Source: Nitrosovibrio sp. Nv4
Lineage (GTDB): Bacteria > Pseudomonadota > Gammaproteobacteria > Burkholderiales > SG8-39
NCBI GenBank assembly: GCA_945906765.1
Contig: CAMDRF010000024.1
Span: forward strand, 1-35,605
Length of the DNA stretch: 35,605 bases
Direction: 5' to 3'
Position numbers and translations under genes: made by a program. Each line of letters opens with the position of its first letter. Within the stretch, counting starts at the first letter, position 1. This document shows positions 1 through 8,947 of this stretch, piece after piece. Below the pieces are notes generated by a model. It made no database searches, had not been told where the DNA came from, and saw only the letters and a program-made list of their open reading frames with translations.

Positions 1-243
1 GCCTGCGGGCCGCGCCCGCACCATGCCCGTGATCCGCAGCACGAACTCCCCGCGCACCCGGTCGGCGAGCGCGAAGGCTTGCGCGCGGTCCGGATCGCAC
101 ACCACCTGTGCCAGGCCTTCGCGGTCGCGCAGGTCGATGAAGATCACGCCACCGTGGTCGCGGCGGCGGTGCGCCCAACCGGCAAGCGTCACGACCTTGC
201 CGATCAGCGCCGCGGATAGGTCGCCGCAGTAGTGGCTTCTCAT
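1..243 (-). CDS. aspS: Aspartyl-tRNA synthetase, N-terminal part (cut by window edge)
   Basis: The enzyme charges tRNA-Asp (tRNA-Asp/Asn in non-discriminating forms) with aspartate in the cytoplasm. Only the first 81 codons are visible and the frame is open to base 1. The protein starts MRSHYCGDL and continues with the OB-fold anticodon-binding domain, including the typical [19 protein letters not shown] stretch at about residues 22-40 and a following LAQVVCDPD segment. The ATG at 243 sits 22 bp after the stop of the DUF502 gene, so the two are probably co-transcribed. A second in-frame upstream start was not found because a stop lies just before. The identification rests on the very conserved N-terminal domain, and nothing can be said of the catalytic domain. 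Confidence 0.95.
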   Translation of the reverse strand, partial: MRSHYCGDLSAALIGKVVTLAGWAHRRRDHGGVIFIDLRDREGLAQVVCDPDRAQAFALADRVRGEFVLRITGMVRARPAG

Positions 244-265
244 GCTCATACGTGCGTGCGCATGC

Positions 266-883
266 TCATTTGCCGCTCGCGCTGTCGCGCGCCCTGCCGT
301 TGGGCGGCACCACGCCCATGGAGATGACGTACTTGAGCGCCTCGTCCACGCTCATCTCGAGCTCGATCACGTCCTTGCGCGCCACTACCACGAAGTATCC
401 GCCGGTCGGGTTGGGCGTGGTCGGCACATAGACGCTGATGTAATCGCCCTCGAGGCGCGCGACGATGTCGGCGCCGGGTTTGCCCGTGAGGAAAGCGATC
501 GTCCACATGCCCTGATGCGGCCAGCGTACCAGCAGCGCCTTGCGAAACGCCTGGCCGCTGGACGAGAACAGGGTGTCGGAGATCTGCTTGACGCTCGAAT
601 AGATCGAATTGACCACCGGAATCCGGTGCAGGATCTCGTGCCAGAAGTCGACCAGCCGCGCGCCAAGCAGGTTGGTCGCGAATGCGCCGGTAAGAAAGAC
701 GATCACCACCGTCATCACCGCCCCCATGCCCGGCATGTGGAAGCCAAGCCAGTTCTCCGTGCGGAACGCCAGCGGCAGCAGAAGCAGCGTCTGGTCGAGC
801 ACATCGACGATGAATTTCAGCACCCATAGCGTGATGACGAGCGGGATCCAGATCAGCAGTCCGGTAATGAGATATTTTTTCAT
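266..883 (-). CDS. DUF502 family membrane protein
   Basis: This 205-residue protein matches the DUF502 family, whose function is not established. Two membrane segments are visible, at about residues 5-28 ([20 protein letters not shown]) and 52-75 ([20 protein letters not shown]). A soluble C-terminal part follows with the family-typical [15 protein letters not shown] stretch (about 86-100) and a [19 protein letters not shown] region. The gene lies between an FmdB-type protein and aspS on the same strand, an order often seen in betaproteobacteria. The ATG at 883 has no strong Shine-Dalgarno sequence. A terminator-like hairpin lies just upstream (890-918), so part of its transcription may start locally or depend on readthrough. 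Confidence 0.9.
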   Translation of the reverse strand: MKKYLITGLLIWIPLVITLWVLKFIVDVLDQTLLLLPLAFRTENWLGFHMPGMGAVMTVVIVFLTGAFATNLLGARLVDFWHEILHRIPVVNSIYSSVKQISDTLFSSSGQAFRKALLVRWPHQGMWTIAFLTGKPGADIVARLEGDYISVYVPTTPNPTGGYFVVVARKDVIELEMSVDEALKYVISMGVVPPNGRARDSASGK

Positions 884-889
884 GGTTTC

Positions 890-918
890 AAAATAAAAAG
901 CCCGGCAAATTGCCGGGC
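890..918 (-). terminator. Terminator-like hairpin between fmdB-type gene and DUF502 gene
   Basis: Read on the minus strand, a 9-bp perfect stem (GCCCGGCAA pairing with TTGCCGGGC, arms 910-918 and 900-908) is followed by CTTTTTATTT. This has the form of a rho-independent terminator. It sits directly after the FmdB-type gene and only 7 bp before the DUF502 start codon, so it could act as an attenuator inside the cluster rather than a complete stop. Confidence 0.75.
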
Positions 919-940
919 CCGTGTGCCGGCCCTTTAGTGG

Positions 941-1300
941 TTAATTCACCGTGCTGGCGGGCGTCTTCTTATCCGCCTTGGATTCGGACTTGGCGACGGC
1001 CTTGGTTTCGACCTTGGACTCGGTTTTCGTCTCGGCCTTGGTTTCTGTTTTCGCCTCGGTCTTGCCTTCCGACTTGCCTTCGGCCTTCGCCTCGGGCTTG
1101 GCGGCGTCCGGTTTCTTGCCGCCCTTGAAGTCGGTCGCGTACCAGCCCGAGCCTTTCAATTGAAAGCCTGCCGCCGTCAACTGCTTTTCGTACTTCTTCT
1201 TGCCGCACGCCGGGCACTTGGTCAGCGGCGCATCGGACAGCTTGCGCAGGTGATCCTCCTGGTGTTCGCAAGCCGAGCAGCGGTATTCATAGATCGGCAT
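941..1300 (-). CDS. FmdB-family zinc-ribbon protein with long Lys/Glu/Ala/Thr tail
   Basis: The 119-residue protein begins MPIYEYRCSACEHQEDHLRK, the signature of the FmdB/CxxC_CxxC_SSSS regulatory-protein family. Two CxxC knuckles (residues 8-11 CSAC and 29-32 CPAC) can bind one zinc. Family members are small and their role is poorly known; a regulatory role was proposed for FmdB of methylotrophs. The core ends near residue 62 (GWYATDFKGG). After it comes a low-complexity tail of about 55 residues made of KAE, KTE and KSE repeats, longer than the usual tail. The gene is followed by DUF502 and aspS on the same strand, with a hairpin between. Confidence 0.88.
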   Translation of the reverse strand: MPIYEYRCSACEHQEDHLRKLSDAPLTKCPACGKKKYEKQLTAAGFQLKGSGWYATDFKGGKKPDAAKPEAKAEGKSEGKTEAKTETKAETKTESKVETKAVAKSESKADKKTPASTVN

Positions 1301-1372
1301 GATCGTTAGATTTAAAGCCCTTGCGTCTCAAGTTCCTGAATTAGCTTGGATTATACCGCCAACGACGGGCGC

Positions 1373-1843
1373 TCAGAACGGAATGTCGTCTTCCATGTCG
1401 TCGAACTTGCCGGCCGGCTTCTTGGCCGGCGCCGCCGCTTTCGGCGTGCCTTCGCTCTTGGGCCCTGTATCGGTGCGCGGCTCGCCCCGCGGTTCGCCCG
1501 CGCCAGCGCGCGAGCCGAGCATCTGCATGACGTCGGCGCGGATCTCGGTGCTGTAGCGGTCCTTGCCGGTTTCCTTGTCCTGGTACTTGCGCGTGCGCAG
1601 CTGCCCCTCGACGTAGACCTGCGAACCTTTCTTCAGGTATTCGCCGGCGATCTCGGCCAGGCGCCCGAAGAACGATATGCGGTGCCACTCGGTTGCTTCC
1701 TTCTTCTCGCCGCTCGCCTTGTCCTTCCACGTGTCGGTCGTCGCGACGCTGATATTCGTGACCGCTTCGCCGCCCGGCAGGTAGCGCGTTTCCGGATCCC
1801 GGCCGAGATTGCCGACGATGATCACCTTGTTCACCGATGCCAT
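1373..1843 (-). CDS. ssb: Single-stranded DNA-binding protein
   Basis: SSB coats single-stranded DNA in replication, recombination and repair and recruits partners through its acidic C-terminal tip. The 156-residue protein has the N-terminal OB fold ([20 protein letters not shown] at residues 1-20, then [20 protein letters not shown] and [17 protein letters not shown]). A Pro/Gly/Ala-rich linker follows, and the protein ends in the classic tip MEDDIPF. The start ATG at 1843 is preceded by AAGGGGACA. The gene lies downstream of an MFS gene and near uvrA, the usual betaproteobacterial arrangement. A LexA-like box about 40 bp upstream of the start (1884-1899) suggests SOS control. Confidence 0.98.
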   Translation of the reverse strand: MASVNKVIIVGNLGRDPETRYLPGGEAVTNISVATTDTWKDKASGEKKEATEWHRISFFGRLAEIAGEYLKKGSQVYVEGQLRTRKYQDKETGKDRYSTEIRADVMQMLGSRAGAGEPRGEPRTDTGPKSEGTPKAAAPAKKPAGKFDDMEDDIPF

Positions 1844-1883
1844 GACTGTCCCCTTTTTCGCGGTTGGGTTATTGATTGTAGTA

Positions 1884-1899
1884 CTGTATGAATATACAA
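1884..1899 (-). promoter_or_regulatory. Putative LexA (SOS) box upstream of ssb
   Basis: The plus strand reads CTGTATGAATATACAA, against the CTGT-N8-ACAG form of gammaproteobacterial and betaproteobacterial LexA sites. Only the last base of the outer half-sites differs, and the middle is AT-rich as expected. The extended 5' end is also consensus-like (TACTGTAT). It lies 41-56 bp upstream of the ssb ATG, between ssb and the MFS stop codon. In E. coli, ssb and uvrA share an SOS box, but no equivalent is visible in the uvrA upstream region here. Confidence 0.6.
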
Positions 1900-1902
1900 C
1901 GC

Positions 1903-3132
1903 CTAACGGCGCGCCGGGTTGACTGCTTTCGCGCGCCCGGGTGCCTGCATCCCGGCCGCCAGTACCAGCCAGACCAGGCTCAGCGCCGCGCAGGCGCCGA
2001 ACACCCCGCTGCCGCCGTAGCGGCTGCCAATCCAGCCGCCGCCGACGCCACCGAAGAATAGTCCAAGCGTCTGAGCGGTGTTATACACGCCGATCGCTGC
2101 ACCTCGCGCATGCGCGGGCGCGGTGCGCGATACGAGCGAGGGCAGCAGCGCCTCCAGCACGTTGAATGCAGCGAAAAAACCCAGCAGCAGGCCCGCCAGC
2201 ATCACGGCCCCGGCGCCGCTGCCGGCCACCGCCGCCAGTGCTGCCAGCACCACGGCCAGCAGCGCGACGCAACCAAGCATGACTGGCTTGGCCTGGTTGC
2301 GGCGGTCGGCGTACAGGATCGGCGGCACCATCAGCAGGAATGAGACCAGCACTACCGGCAGATACAGCTTCCAGTGCGCCGAGAGCTGCAGTCCGGCCTC
2401 GACGATCATCGCCGGCACGATGATGAACATGGCGTAGAGAATGAAGTGCAGCACGAAGATTCCGGCATTCAGGCGCAGCAGTTCGCGATCCATGAACTTG
2501 CCGCCGCCAGCCGTTGCCGCCAGCTTGCCCCGGGGACGCGGCCCGGCGCGCGGCACGCCGGCAACTTCGGGCACCAGGGTCTTCACCACCCAGATCGCGG
2601 CGAGCGACAACACGCCGGTGATCACGAACAGGCCGCCCATGCCGATCAAACGGTACAGTACCGGCGCCGCGACTAGCGAGAGCGCGAAGGTGAAACCGAT
2701 CGTGGAGCCGATCATCGCCATTACCTTGGTGCGATGCTGTTCGCGCGTCAGGTCCGCGGCGAGCGCCATCACCACCGACGAGATCGCGCCGGCGCCCTGC
2801 AACGCACGGCCCGCGATCGAGGTCCAGATGTCCCCCGCCGCCGCCGCGAGAAAGCTGCCCGCGGCGAAGATCACCAGTCCCGCATAGATCACCGGCTTGC
2901 GGCCCCAGCGGTCCGAGGCGATGCCGAACGGAATCTGCAATAGGCCCTGCGTCAGGCCGTAGATGCCGAGGGCCACGCCCACCAGCGTGAGATTGTCGCC
3001 GCCGGCGAGCTGCGGCGCGTGCACGGCGAACACCGGAAGAATGAAAAACAGGCCAAGCATGCGCAGTCCGAACACGCCAGCGAGGCTGGTGCCCGCGCGA
3101 ATTTCGGACGGCGTCATCCGTTCGGGCTGCAT
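1903..3132 (-). CDS. MFS transporter (drug-efflux type)
   Basis: This 409-residue inner-membrane protein has about 12 hydrophobic segments and belongs to the major facilitator superfamily. The loop 2-3 signature appears as [16 protein letters not shown] near residues 71-86, following [15 protein letters not shown]. The family links it to proton-driven export of small molecules, often drugs, but no substrate can be read from the sequence. It lies between ssb (downstream, same strand) and uvrA (divergent). This uvrA-MFS-ssb order recurs in betaproteobacteria and may mean it is expressed with repair genes. The ATG at 3132 opens into a 65-bp divergent spacer. Confidence 0.9.
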   Translation of the reverse strand: MQPERMTPSEIRAGTSLAGVFGLRMLGLFFILPVFAVHAPQLAGGDNLTLVGVALGIYGLTQGLLQIPFGIASDRWGRKPVIYAGLVIFAAGSFLAAAAGDIWTSIAGRALQGAGAISSVVMALAADLTREQHRTKVMAMIGSTIGFTFALSLVAAPVLYRLIGMGGLFVITGVLSLAAIWVVKTLVPEVAGVPRAGPRPRGKLAATAGGGKFMDRELLRLNAGIFVLHFILYAMFIIVPAMIVEAGLQLSAHWKLYLPVVLVSFLLMVPPILYADRRNQAKPVMLGCVALLAVVLAALAAVAGSGAGAVMLAGLLLGFFAAFNVLEALLPSLVSRTAPAHARGAAIGVYNTAQTLGLFFGGVGGGWIGSRYGGSGVFGACAALSLVWLVLAAGMQAPGRAKAVNPARR

Positions 3133-3197
3133 GAAGAGGTGGAGTAAGGCAGGGGTAAAAGGCTATAGTAGCAAGCTTCCCTCGCCGAAAATCGCAC

Positions 3198-6071
3198 TTG
3201 GACCATATTCGCATCCGCGGCGCGCGCACGCACAACCTCAAGAACGTCAATCTTGAGTTGCCGCGCGAAAAGCTGGTGGTGATCACCGGGCTGTCTGGTT
3301 CGGGCAAATCCTCGCTCGCCTTCGACACGCTCTACGCCGAAGGCCAGCGCCGCTATGTCGAATCATTGTCGGCCTACGCGCGCCAGTTTCTCGAGCTGAT
3401 GGAAAAACCCGACGTCGACCTGATCGAGGGACTGTCGCCCGCCATCGCCATCGAGCAAAAAGCGGCGAGCCACAATCCGCGCTCGACGGTGGGCACGGTG
3501 ACCGAGATCCACGACTACCTGCGCCTGCTCTACGCGCGCGTCGGCACGCCCTATTGCCCCGACCACGGCCTCGCGCTCGAGGCGCAGACGGTGGCGCAGA
3601 TGGTCGACCAGGTGCTCGCTCTGCCGGAGGACACGAAGCTCATGATCCTCGCGCCGGTGGTCGCCGGCCGCAAAGGGGAACAAGCGGAGCTATTCGATGA
3701 ACTGCGCGCCCAGGGGTTCACGCGCGTGCGCGTCGACGGCAAGGTGCATGAACTGGAAAATGCGCCTCGACTCGCGAAAAACTCGAAGCACACGATTGAA
3801 GTGGTGGTCGACCGGCTGCGCGCCAAAGCGGAGGTGAAGCAGCGTCTTGCCGAATCCTTCGAAACCGCGCTGCGCCATGCGGATGGGCGCGCCATTGTGA
3901 TTGATTTGGACAGTAAAAAAGAAAATCTGTTCTCCGCGCGCTTCGCCTGCCCGAAGTGCGACTACGCGCTTGCCGAGCTCGAGCCGCGCCTGTTCTCGTT
4001 CAACAACCCGATGGGCGCCTGCCCGCGCTGCGACGGCCTGGGCGCGGTGGAATTCTTCGACCGGCGCCGCGTGGTCGCGCATCCCAACCTGAGCCTGGCG
4101 AGCGGCGCGATCAAGGGCTGGGACCGGCGCAACCATTTCTACTACTCGATGCTGACATCGCTCTCGCGGCATTACGCCTTCGACGTCGAGGCGCCCTGGG
4201 AGATGCTCGAGGACAAGACGCAGGACCTGATCCTGAACGGCTCGGGCAAGGAGAAAATCGCGTTTCATTACGTCACCGAGCGCAACCGCAATCAGGTGCG
4301 CGAGCATGCCTTCGAGGGCGTGTTGCCGAACCTCGAGCGGCGCTATCGCCAGACCGATTCGGTGGTGGTGCGCGAGGAACTCGCCAAGTTCCGCAACACC
4401 CAGACCTGCACCGAGTGCAGCGGAACCCGCTTGCGGCGCGAAGCGCGCCACGTCAAGGTGGCAGAAAGGACGATTTATGAAGTTTCTTCCTTTCCCTTGA
4501 GAAAGACCTTCGAATTCTTCAAGGCCCTGGTCTTGCCCGGCGCCAAGGGGCAAGTCGCCGAGCGCATCGTGCGCGAGATCGCCAACCGGCTGGAGTTCCT
4601 CGTCAACGTGGGACTCGACTACCTGGCGCTGGAGCGCACCGCGGGCTCGCTGTCGGGCGGCGAGTCGCAGCGCATCCGGCTCGCCTCCCAGATCGGCTCG
4701 GGACTGACCGGCGTCATGTACGTGCTGGATGAACCTTCCATCGGCCTGCACCAGCGCGACAACGCGCGCCTGATCGATACGCTCAAGCATCTGCGGGACC
4801 TCGGCAACAGCGTGATCGTGGTGGAACACGACGAAGAGGCGATCCGCTCGGCGGACTACGTCGTCGATATGGGGCCCGGTGCCGGGCACGCCGGCGGCCG
4901 CGTGGTCGCCGAGGGCACGCCCGCGCAGATCATCGCGTCGCCGGACTCGCTGACCGGGAAGTACCTCGCGCATACGCTCTCGATCGGCGTGCCGCGCCTG
5001 CGCAACCGCCCCGGCGCAAAACGCCTCGTGGTGCGCGAAGCCACCGGCAACAACCTGAAGCAGGCGACGCTCGATCTACCGGTGGGACTGTTCGTCTGCG
5101 TCACCGGCGTTTCCGGCTCGGGCAAGTCGACGCTGATCAACGACACCATGTATGCGGCGATCGCGCGCCATCTCTATGGCTCCGTCGCTGAACCGGCGCC
5201 GCATGAATCCATTTCCGGGCTAGAGCATTTCGACAAGGTGGTGAGCGTGGACCAGAGCCCGATCGGCCGCACGCCGCGCTCGAACCCGGCGACCTACACG
5301 GGCCTCTTCACGCCGGTCCGCGAACTGTTCGCCGGCGTGCCCGAAGCGCGCACACGCGGCTACGACCCCGGGCGCTTTTCGTTCAACGTCAAGGGCGGCC
5401 GCTGCGAAGCCTGCCAGGGCGACGGCGTGACCAGGGTGGAGATGCACTTCCTCGCCGACATCTACGTCGCCTGCGACGTCTGCCATGGCAAGCGCTACAA
5501 CCGCGAGACGCTGGAGATCCGCTACAAGGGCAGGAGCATCCACGAAGTGCTGCAGATGAACGTGGTCGAGGCGGTGGAATTCTTCGCCGCGGTACCCGCG
5601 ATCGCGCGCAAGCTCGCCACGCTCTCCGAAGTCGGCCTGGGCTACATCCAGCTCGGGCAGGCCGCCACCACGCTCTCCGGCGGCGAGGCGCAGCGCGTCA
5701 AGCTGTCGCTGGAACTCTCCAAGCGCGACACCGGCCGCACGCTGTACATACTGGATGAGCCGACCACCGGCCTGCATTTCCACGACATCGGTCTGCTGCT
5801 GCACGTGCTGCACCGCCTGCGCGACGCCGGCAACACGGTGGTCGTGATCGAACACAATCTGGACGTAATCAAGACCGCCGACTGGGTCATCGACCTCGGC
5901 CCCGAGGGCGGCGACGGCGGCGGGCGCATCGTCGCCGCCGGCACACCGGAACAGGTGGCCGGCAGCCCGGGGAGCCATACGGGGCGCTACCTCAAGCGTG
6001 TGCTGAGAAACATGAAGGAAGAAAAGGGGGCTGAAAGAAATGACTCGTTCGCTGGCCGTATCCTGGAGTGA
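3198..6071 (+). CDS. uvrA: Excinuclease ABC subunit A
   Basis: UvrA is the ATP-driven damage sensor of nucleotide excision repair and loads UvrB at lesions. At 957 residues it is slightly longer than the usual ~940. Visible in order are Walker A of the first ATPase (GLSGSGKSS, about residue 31), zinc module 1 (CPKC and CPRC, about 251-278) and the first ABC signature (SLSGGESQR, about 485) with [15 protein letters not shown]. The second Walker A (GVSGSGKST, about 638), zinc module 2 (CEAC...CDVC, about 735) and the second signature (TLSGGEAQR, about 825) follow. The start is TTG at 3198, because homology begins at once with [14 protein letters not shown]. The last ~20 residues ([18 protein letters not shown]) form an unusual hydrophilic tail that overlaps the next gene by 32 bp. 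Confidence 0.98.
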   Translation: MDHIRIRGARTHNLKNVNLELPREKLVVITGLSGSGKSSLAFDTLYAEGQRRYVESLSAYARQFLELMEKPDVDLIEGLSPAIAIEQKAASHNPRSTVGTVTEIHDYLRLLYARVGTPYCPDHGLALEAQTVAQMVDQVLALPEDTKLMILAPVVAGRKGEQAELFDELRAQGFTRVRVDGKVHELENAPRLAKNSKHTIEVVVDRLRAKAEVKQRLAESFETALRHADGRAIVIDLDSKKENLFSARFACPKCDYALAELEPRLFSFNNPMGACPRCDGLGAVEFFDRRRVVAHPNLSLASGAIKGWDRRNHFYYSMLTSLSRHYAFDVEAPWEMLEDKTQDLILNGSGKEKIAFHYVTERNRNQVREHAFEGVLPNLERRYRQTDSVVVREELAKFRNTQTCTECSGTRLRREARHVKVAERTIYEVSSFPLRKTFEFFKALVLPGAKGQVAERIVREIANRLEFLVNVGLDYLALERTAGSLSGGESQRIRLASQIGSGLTGVMYVLDEPSIGLHQRDNARLIDTLKHLRDLGNSVIVVEHDEEAIRSADYVVDMGPGAGHAGGRVVAEGTPAQIIASPDSLTGKYLAHTLSIGVPRLRNRPGAKRLVVREATGNNLKQATLDLPVGLFVCVTGVSGSGKSTLINDTMYAAIARHLYGSVAEPAPHESISGLEHFDKVVSVDQSPIGRTPRSNPATYTGLFTPVRELFAGVPEARTRGYDPGRFSFNVKGGRCEACQGDGVTRVEMHFLADIYVACDVCHGKRYNRETLEIRYKGRSIHEVLQMNVVEAVEFFAAVPAIARKLATLSEVGLGYIQLGQAATTLSGGEAQRVKLSLELSKRDTGRTLYILDEPTTGLHFHDIGLLLHVLHRLRDAGNTVVVIEHNLDVIKTADWVIDLGPEGGDGGGRIVAAGTPEQVAGSPGSHTGRYLKRVLRNMKEEKGAERNDSFAGRILE

Positions 6072-6522
6072 TCCGCTGCAAGTGGCGCAGGCCGCGCGCA
6101 GCCTGTCTGGTATCGATTTCCTGCGCGGCATGCGCGACGGCACGATCCGGCCCGCGCCGATCCAGGAACTGATCGGCATGAAATTGGTGGAAGTGGATCC
6201 GGGCCGCGCGGTTTGGGAGGTGGTGCCCGGCGAGCAACACTACAACCCGATCGGCACCGTGCACGCCGGCATCGCCGCGACGCTGCTCGACTCGGCCATG
6301 GCTTGCGCGGTGCACTCGAGCATCCCACTCGGCAAGGGCTACACCACGCTCGAGTTCAAGATCAATCTGGTACGGGCCGTCACGATCAAGTCAGGCCTTC
6401 TGCGCGCCATCGGCAAGGTGGTGCACGGCGGCAAAAGCACTGCGACCGCCGAGGGGCGCCTGGAAGACGCTTCGGGCGCCCTCTACGCCCACGCCACCAC
6501 GACCTGCATCATCCTGGGTTGA
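6040..6522 (+). CDS. PaaI-family hotdog-fold thioesterase
   Basis: This 160-residue protein has the hotdog thioesterase fold and would hydrolyse acyl-CoA thioesters in the cytoplasm. The family motif is seen as [19 protein letters not shown] at about residues 69-87, followed by the central strand [15 protein letters not shown] (about 100-114). The ATG at 6040 lies inside the 3' end of uvrA (32-bp overlap) and is preceded by a purine-rich GGAAGAAAAGGGGG stretch that can serve as ribosome binding site, so translational coupling with uvrA is likely. The acyl group cannot be deduced. The 3' end overlaps the convergent ABC transporter gene by 14 bp. Confidence 0.87.
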   Translation: MTRSLAVSWSDPLQVAQAARSLSGIDFLRGMRDGTIRPAPIQELIGMKLVEVDPGRAVWEVVPGEQHYNPIGTVHAGIAATLLDSAMACAVHSSIPLGKGYTTLEFKINLVRAVTIKSGLLRAIGKVVHGGKSTATAEGRLEDASGALYAHATTTCIILG

Positions 6523-8203
6523 GGACCTGTCCCCGCCACGCCAGCCGCCGCGCGTGAAATTCCGCGAGGCCGGCACGATGGCCGATCGACACCAGCGTCG
6601 TTGCGGGCAGCTTTTCCCTGAGCAGGCGGTAGAGCGCGGCCTGATCGTCGTCGGGCAGCGCCGCGGTCGGCTCGTCCATGAACAGCCAGTCCGGGCGGTT
6701 TAGCAAGGCGCGCGCGATGGCGAGCCGCTGCTGCTCGCCGCCGGACAATAGCTGAGCCCAGTTTTCCTCCTGCCCCAGGTCCGTGGCAAGGTGCGCGAGG
6801 CCAACGGCGGATAGCGCCTCGCGCGCTGCCTCGTCGGTGACCTCCCTTTCATCCTTCGGGTACGCGACCGCATGCTTCAGTGTCCCGATCGGGAGGTAAG
6901 GCTTTTGCGGCAGGAACAGCAGATTCGCGCCTTTCGGCACTGCAATCTTTCCTCTCCAGTACGGCCAGATTCCGGCGAGGGCGCGGAACAGCGTCGACTT
7001 GCCGGCGCCCGAGGGTCCGGTGACCAGCACCGACTCGCCCTGCTTGAACGCGAGCGTCGTCGCCGCGAGCAGCGGCCTGCCCTGCGGCAGAGCGATCTGA
7101 AGGCCTTCGAGCTCGAGCACTCCAGGTTTGCCCTCCACGCGGTCGCCATCCAGGCGGTCGGCGTCCTCGCGCGCGCGCGCCAGCGCCTCGGTGAATCCGG
7201 TCAGGCGATCGACGGTGGCTTTCCAGTTGGCGAAACTGCCGTAGGCGTTGATGAACCAGGACAGCGCGCCCTGCACCTGGCCAAATGCAGAGGCAATCTG
7301 GAAAATGCCGCCAAGCGGCATGCTGCCCGCGAAAAAGCGCGGCGAAGCGACGACGAACGGGAAAATGATCGCCGCCTGGCCATAGAAAGACTGGAACCAG
7401 CCGAGCTGCTTTTGCTTCAGCATCTTGGTCCACCAGACCGAAATCACGCCCGCGAAGCGCGTGCGGAAGTTGTCGTACTCCCCCGCCTCGCCGCGGTATA
7501 GCGCCACGCCTTCCGCGTTCTCGCGCAGGCGCACCAGTGAAAAGCGGAAATCCGCCTCGGCGCGCTGCAGGTTGAAGTTGATGGCGGCCAGCGGCTTGCC
7601 GATGAGGTGCGTGAGCCAGGTGCCGGCGATCGCATAGACCAGCGCCACCCACACCATGTAGCCCGGGATCTCGATGCCGAGGAGCGTCGCCGCGCCCGAG
7701 ATCGACCACAAGATGCCGACGAAGGACACCAGCGTCACCACCGCGGACAAAAGGCCCAGCGCGAGCGTCAGCGTCAGGTCGACGAAGATGTTGAGATCTT
7801 CGGCGATGCGCTGGTCGGGGTTGTCCGTTCCCCGGTCGAGCAGCTGCAGGCGGTAGTAGGCACGGTCTTTCAGCCAGTCGCCAAGATAGCGTTCGGTCAT
7901 CCAGGCGCGCCACTCGATCATCAGCATCTGCTGGAAGTACTGCCGGTAGACGGCGTTGACGATGTAGACCAGCGCGAGCAGCGTGAAGGTGCCGAGCTGG
8001 CGGAAGAATTCCGCCTGGTCCTTGGATTCAAACGTGTTGTAGAACTCGCGGTTCCAGGTGTTGAACTGCACCTCCAGCCACACCCCCATCAGCGCGAGTC
8101 CGACCACCGTGGCAAGCAGCACCAGGCCGGTGCCGCGCTGCTCGGAGGCCCAGTAGGGCCGGGTCAGCGCCCACAGGGTGGCGAAGAATCGTTTCTTTTG
8201 CAT
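6509..8203 (-). CDS. SbmA/YddA-like ABC transporter, fused membrane and ATPase domains
   Basis: A 564-residue half-transporter expected to act as a homodimer in the inner membrane. The N-terminal ~320 residues form an SbmA/BacA-like (ABC_membrane_2) domain with the conserved WLEVQFNTWNREFYNTFESKD stretch near residues 42-62 and RWRAWMTE-like IEWRAWMTERYL near 96. The ATPase has Walker A GPSGAGKST (about 391-399), a WPYWRGKI stretch typical of this family, the signature LSGGEQQR (about 485) and Walker B LFMDEPTAALPDD. YddA/SbmA relatives handle peptides or vitamin B12-type substrates, but the substrate here is unknown. It is divergent from the esterase gene across 75 bp and convergent with the thioesterase gene. 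Confidence 0.9.
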   Translation of the reverse strand: MQKKRFFATLWALTRPYWASEQRGTGLVLLATVVGLALMGVWLEVQFNTWNREFYNTFESKDQAEFFRQLGTFTLLALVYIVNAVYRQYFQQMLMIEWRAWMTERYLGDWLKDRAYYRLQLLDRGTDNPDQRIAEDLNIFVDLTLTLALGLLSAVVTLVSFVGILWSISGAATLLGIEIPGYMVWVALVYAIAGTWLTHLIGKPLAAINFNLQRAEADFRFSLVRLRENAEGVALYRGEAGEYDNFRTRFAGVISVWWTKMLKQKQLGWFQSFYGQAAIIFPFVVASPRFFAGSMPLGGIFQIASAFGQVQGALSWFINAYGSFANWKATVDRLTGFTEALARAREDADRLDGDRVEGKPGVLELEGLQIALPQGRPLLAATTLAFKQGESVLVTGPSGAGKSTLFRALAGIWPYWRGKIAVPKGANLLFLPQKPYLPIGTLKHAVAYPKDEREVTDEAAREALSAVGLAHLATDLGQEENWAQLLSGGEQQRLAIARALLNRPDWLFMDEPTAALPDDDQAALYRLLREKLPATTLVSIGHRAGLAEFHARRLAWRGQVLNPG

Positions 8204-8278
8204 GGAGTTACCTCAGGCTACGGTGCCGTTTCCCGCGGGCAGTTTACAGAACGCCCGCGACAGGGCCAGAATGGCTCC

Positions 8279-8941
8279 ATGCAGCAGGTCTATCGTTTCG
8301 GGCCCGCCCCGAAGCAGCCAGCCCGACACCTCTTCGTTTTCCTGCATGCGAGCGGCGCCGACGCGCGCTCGATGATCCCCGCGGCCTTCAAGTACCAGGG
8401 ACGCTTCCCGAGCGCAGCACTGGTGGTGCCGAGCGGCTTCGCCCACTACGGCAAGGATCTGGAACGCCAGCAGTGGTTCTCCACCTCAGGCCTGACCGAC
8501 GAGAACCGCATGGCGCGCATCGCCGCAATCCTGCCGCGCATCGAGCAGCTGGTGCGGCGCGAGCAGACCAACCACCTCGTGCCGCGCGAGCGCACCGTGC
8601 TGATCGGCTACTCGCAGGGCGGCACCGTCGCGCTCGAAGCCGTCAAGGCGTTCCCCGAACTCGCGGGCGCCGTGGTCGCCTACTCCGCGCGCTTCGCCCG
8701 CCTGCCGCAAGCCCCCACCCGCATGGACTCGCGCATCCACCTCATCCACGGCGAATACGACTCCGTCGTCTCGCGCGTCTACGCCGAACGCGCCCAGCGC
8801 GCCCTCACCGGCCTGCACGTGCCCGTCACCCTCGACATCATCCAGGACCTCGGCCATGCCCTCACCCACGAGGCCATCTGCCGCGGTTCTCTCAGACTCC
8901 TGCAAGGTATCTACGAGCGCCGCCGCGCGACGCTGCACTGA
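8279..8941 (+). CDS. Alpha/beta-hydrolase, carboxylesterase/phospholipase type
   Basis: The 220-residue protein fits the small YpfH-like phospholipase/carboxylesterase group. Strand 1 and the oxyanion region read HLFVFLHASGADARS (about 17-31). The nucleophile elbow is GYSQGG with Ser at about residue 112. The likely acid is in IHLIHGEYDSVVS (about 157-169) and the His in DLGHALTHEA near 195. The start is ATG at 8279; the reading frame stays open far upstream but that part runs antisense through the ABC transporter gene. The stop lies 6 bp from the stop of the convergent acetoacetyl-CoA ligase gene. Substrate unknown. Confidence 0.87.
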   Translation: MQQVYRFGPAPKQPARHLFVFLHASGADARSMIPAAFKYQGRFPSAALVVPSGFAHYGKDLERQQWFSTSGLTDENRMARIAAILPRIEQLVRREQTNHLVPRERTVLIGYSQGGTVALEAVKAFPELAGAVVAYSARFARLPQAPTRMDSRIHLIHGEYDSVVSRVYAERAQRALTGLHVPVTLDIIQDLGHALTHEAICRGSLRLLQGIYERRRATLH

Positions 8942-8947
8942 CCATTG

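Noticed and set aside
241-269. CATGCTCAT direct repeat between the DUF502 gene and aspS
   Set aside because: Nine-base repeat with no partner elsewhere in view; too short to support a function.
2081-3328. 415-codon frame overlapping the MFS gene and the uvrA start
   Set aside because: Shadow of the MFS gene; lacks membrane segments or motifs and crosses the divergent promoter region.
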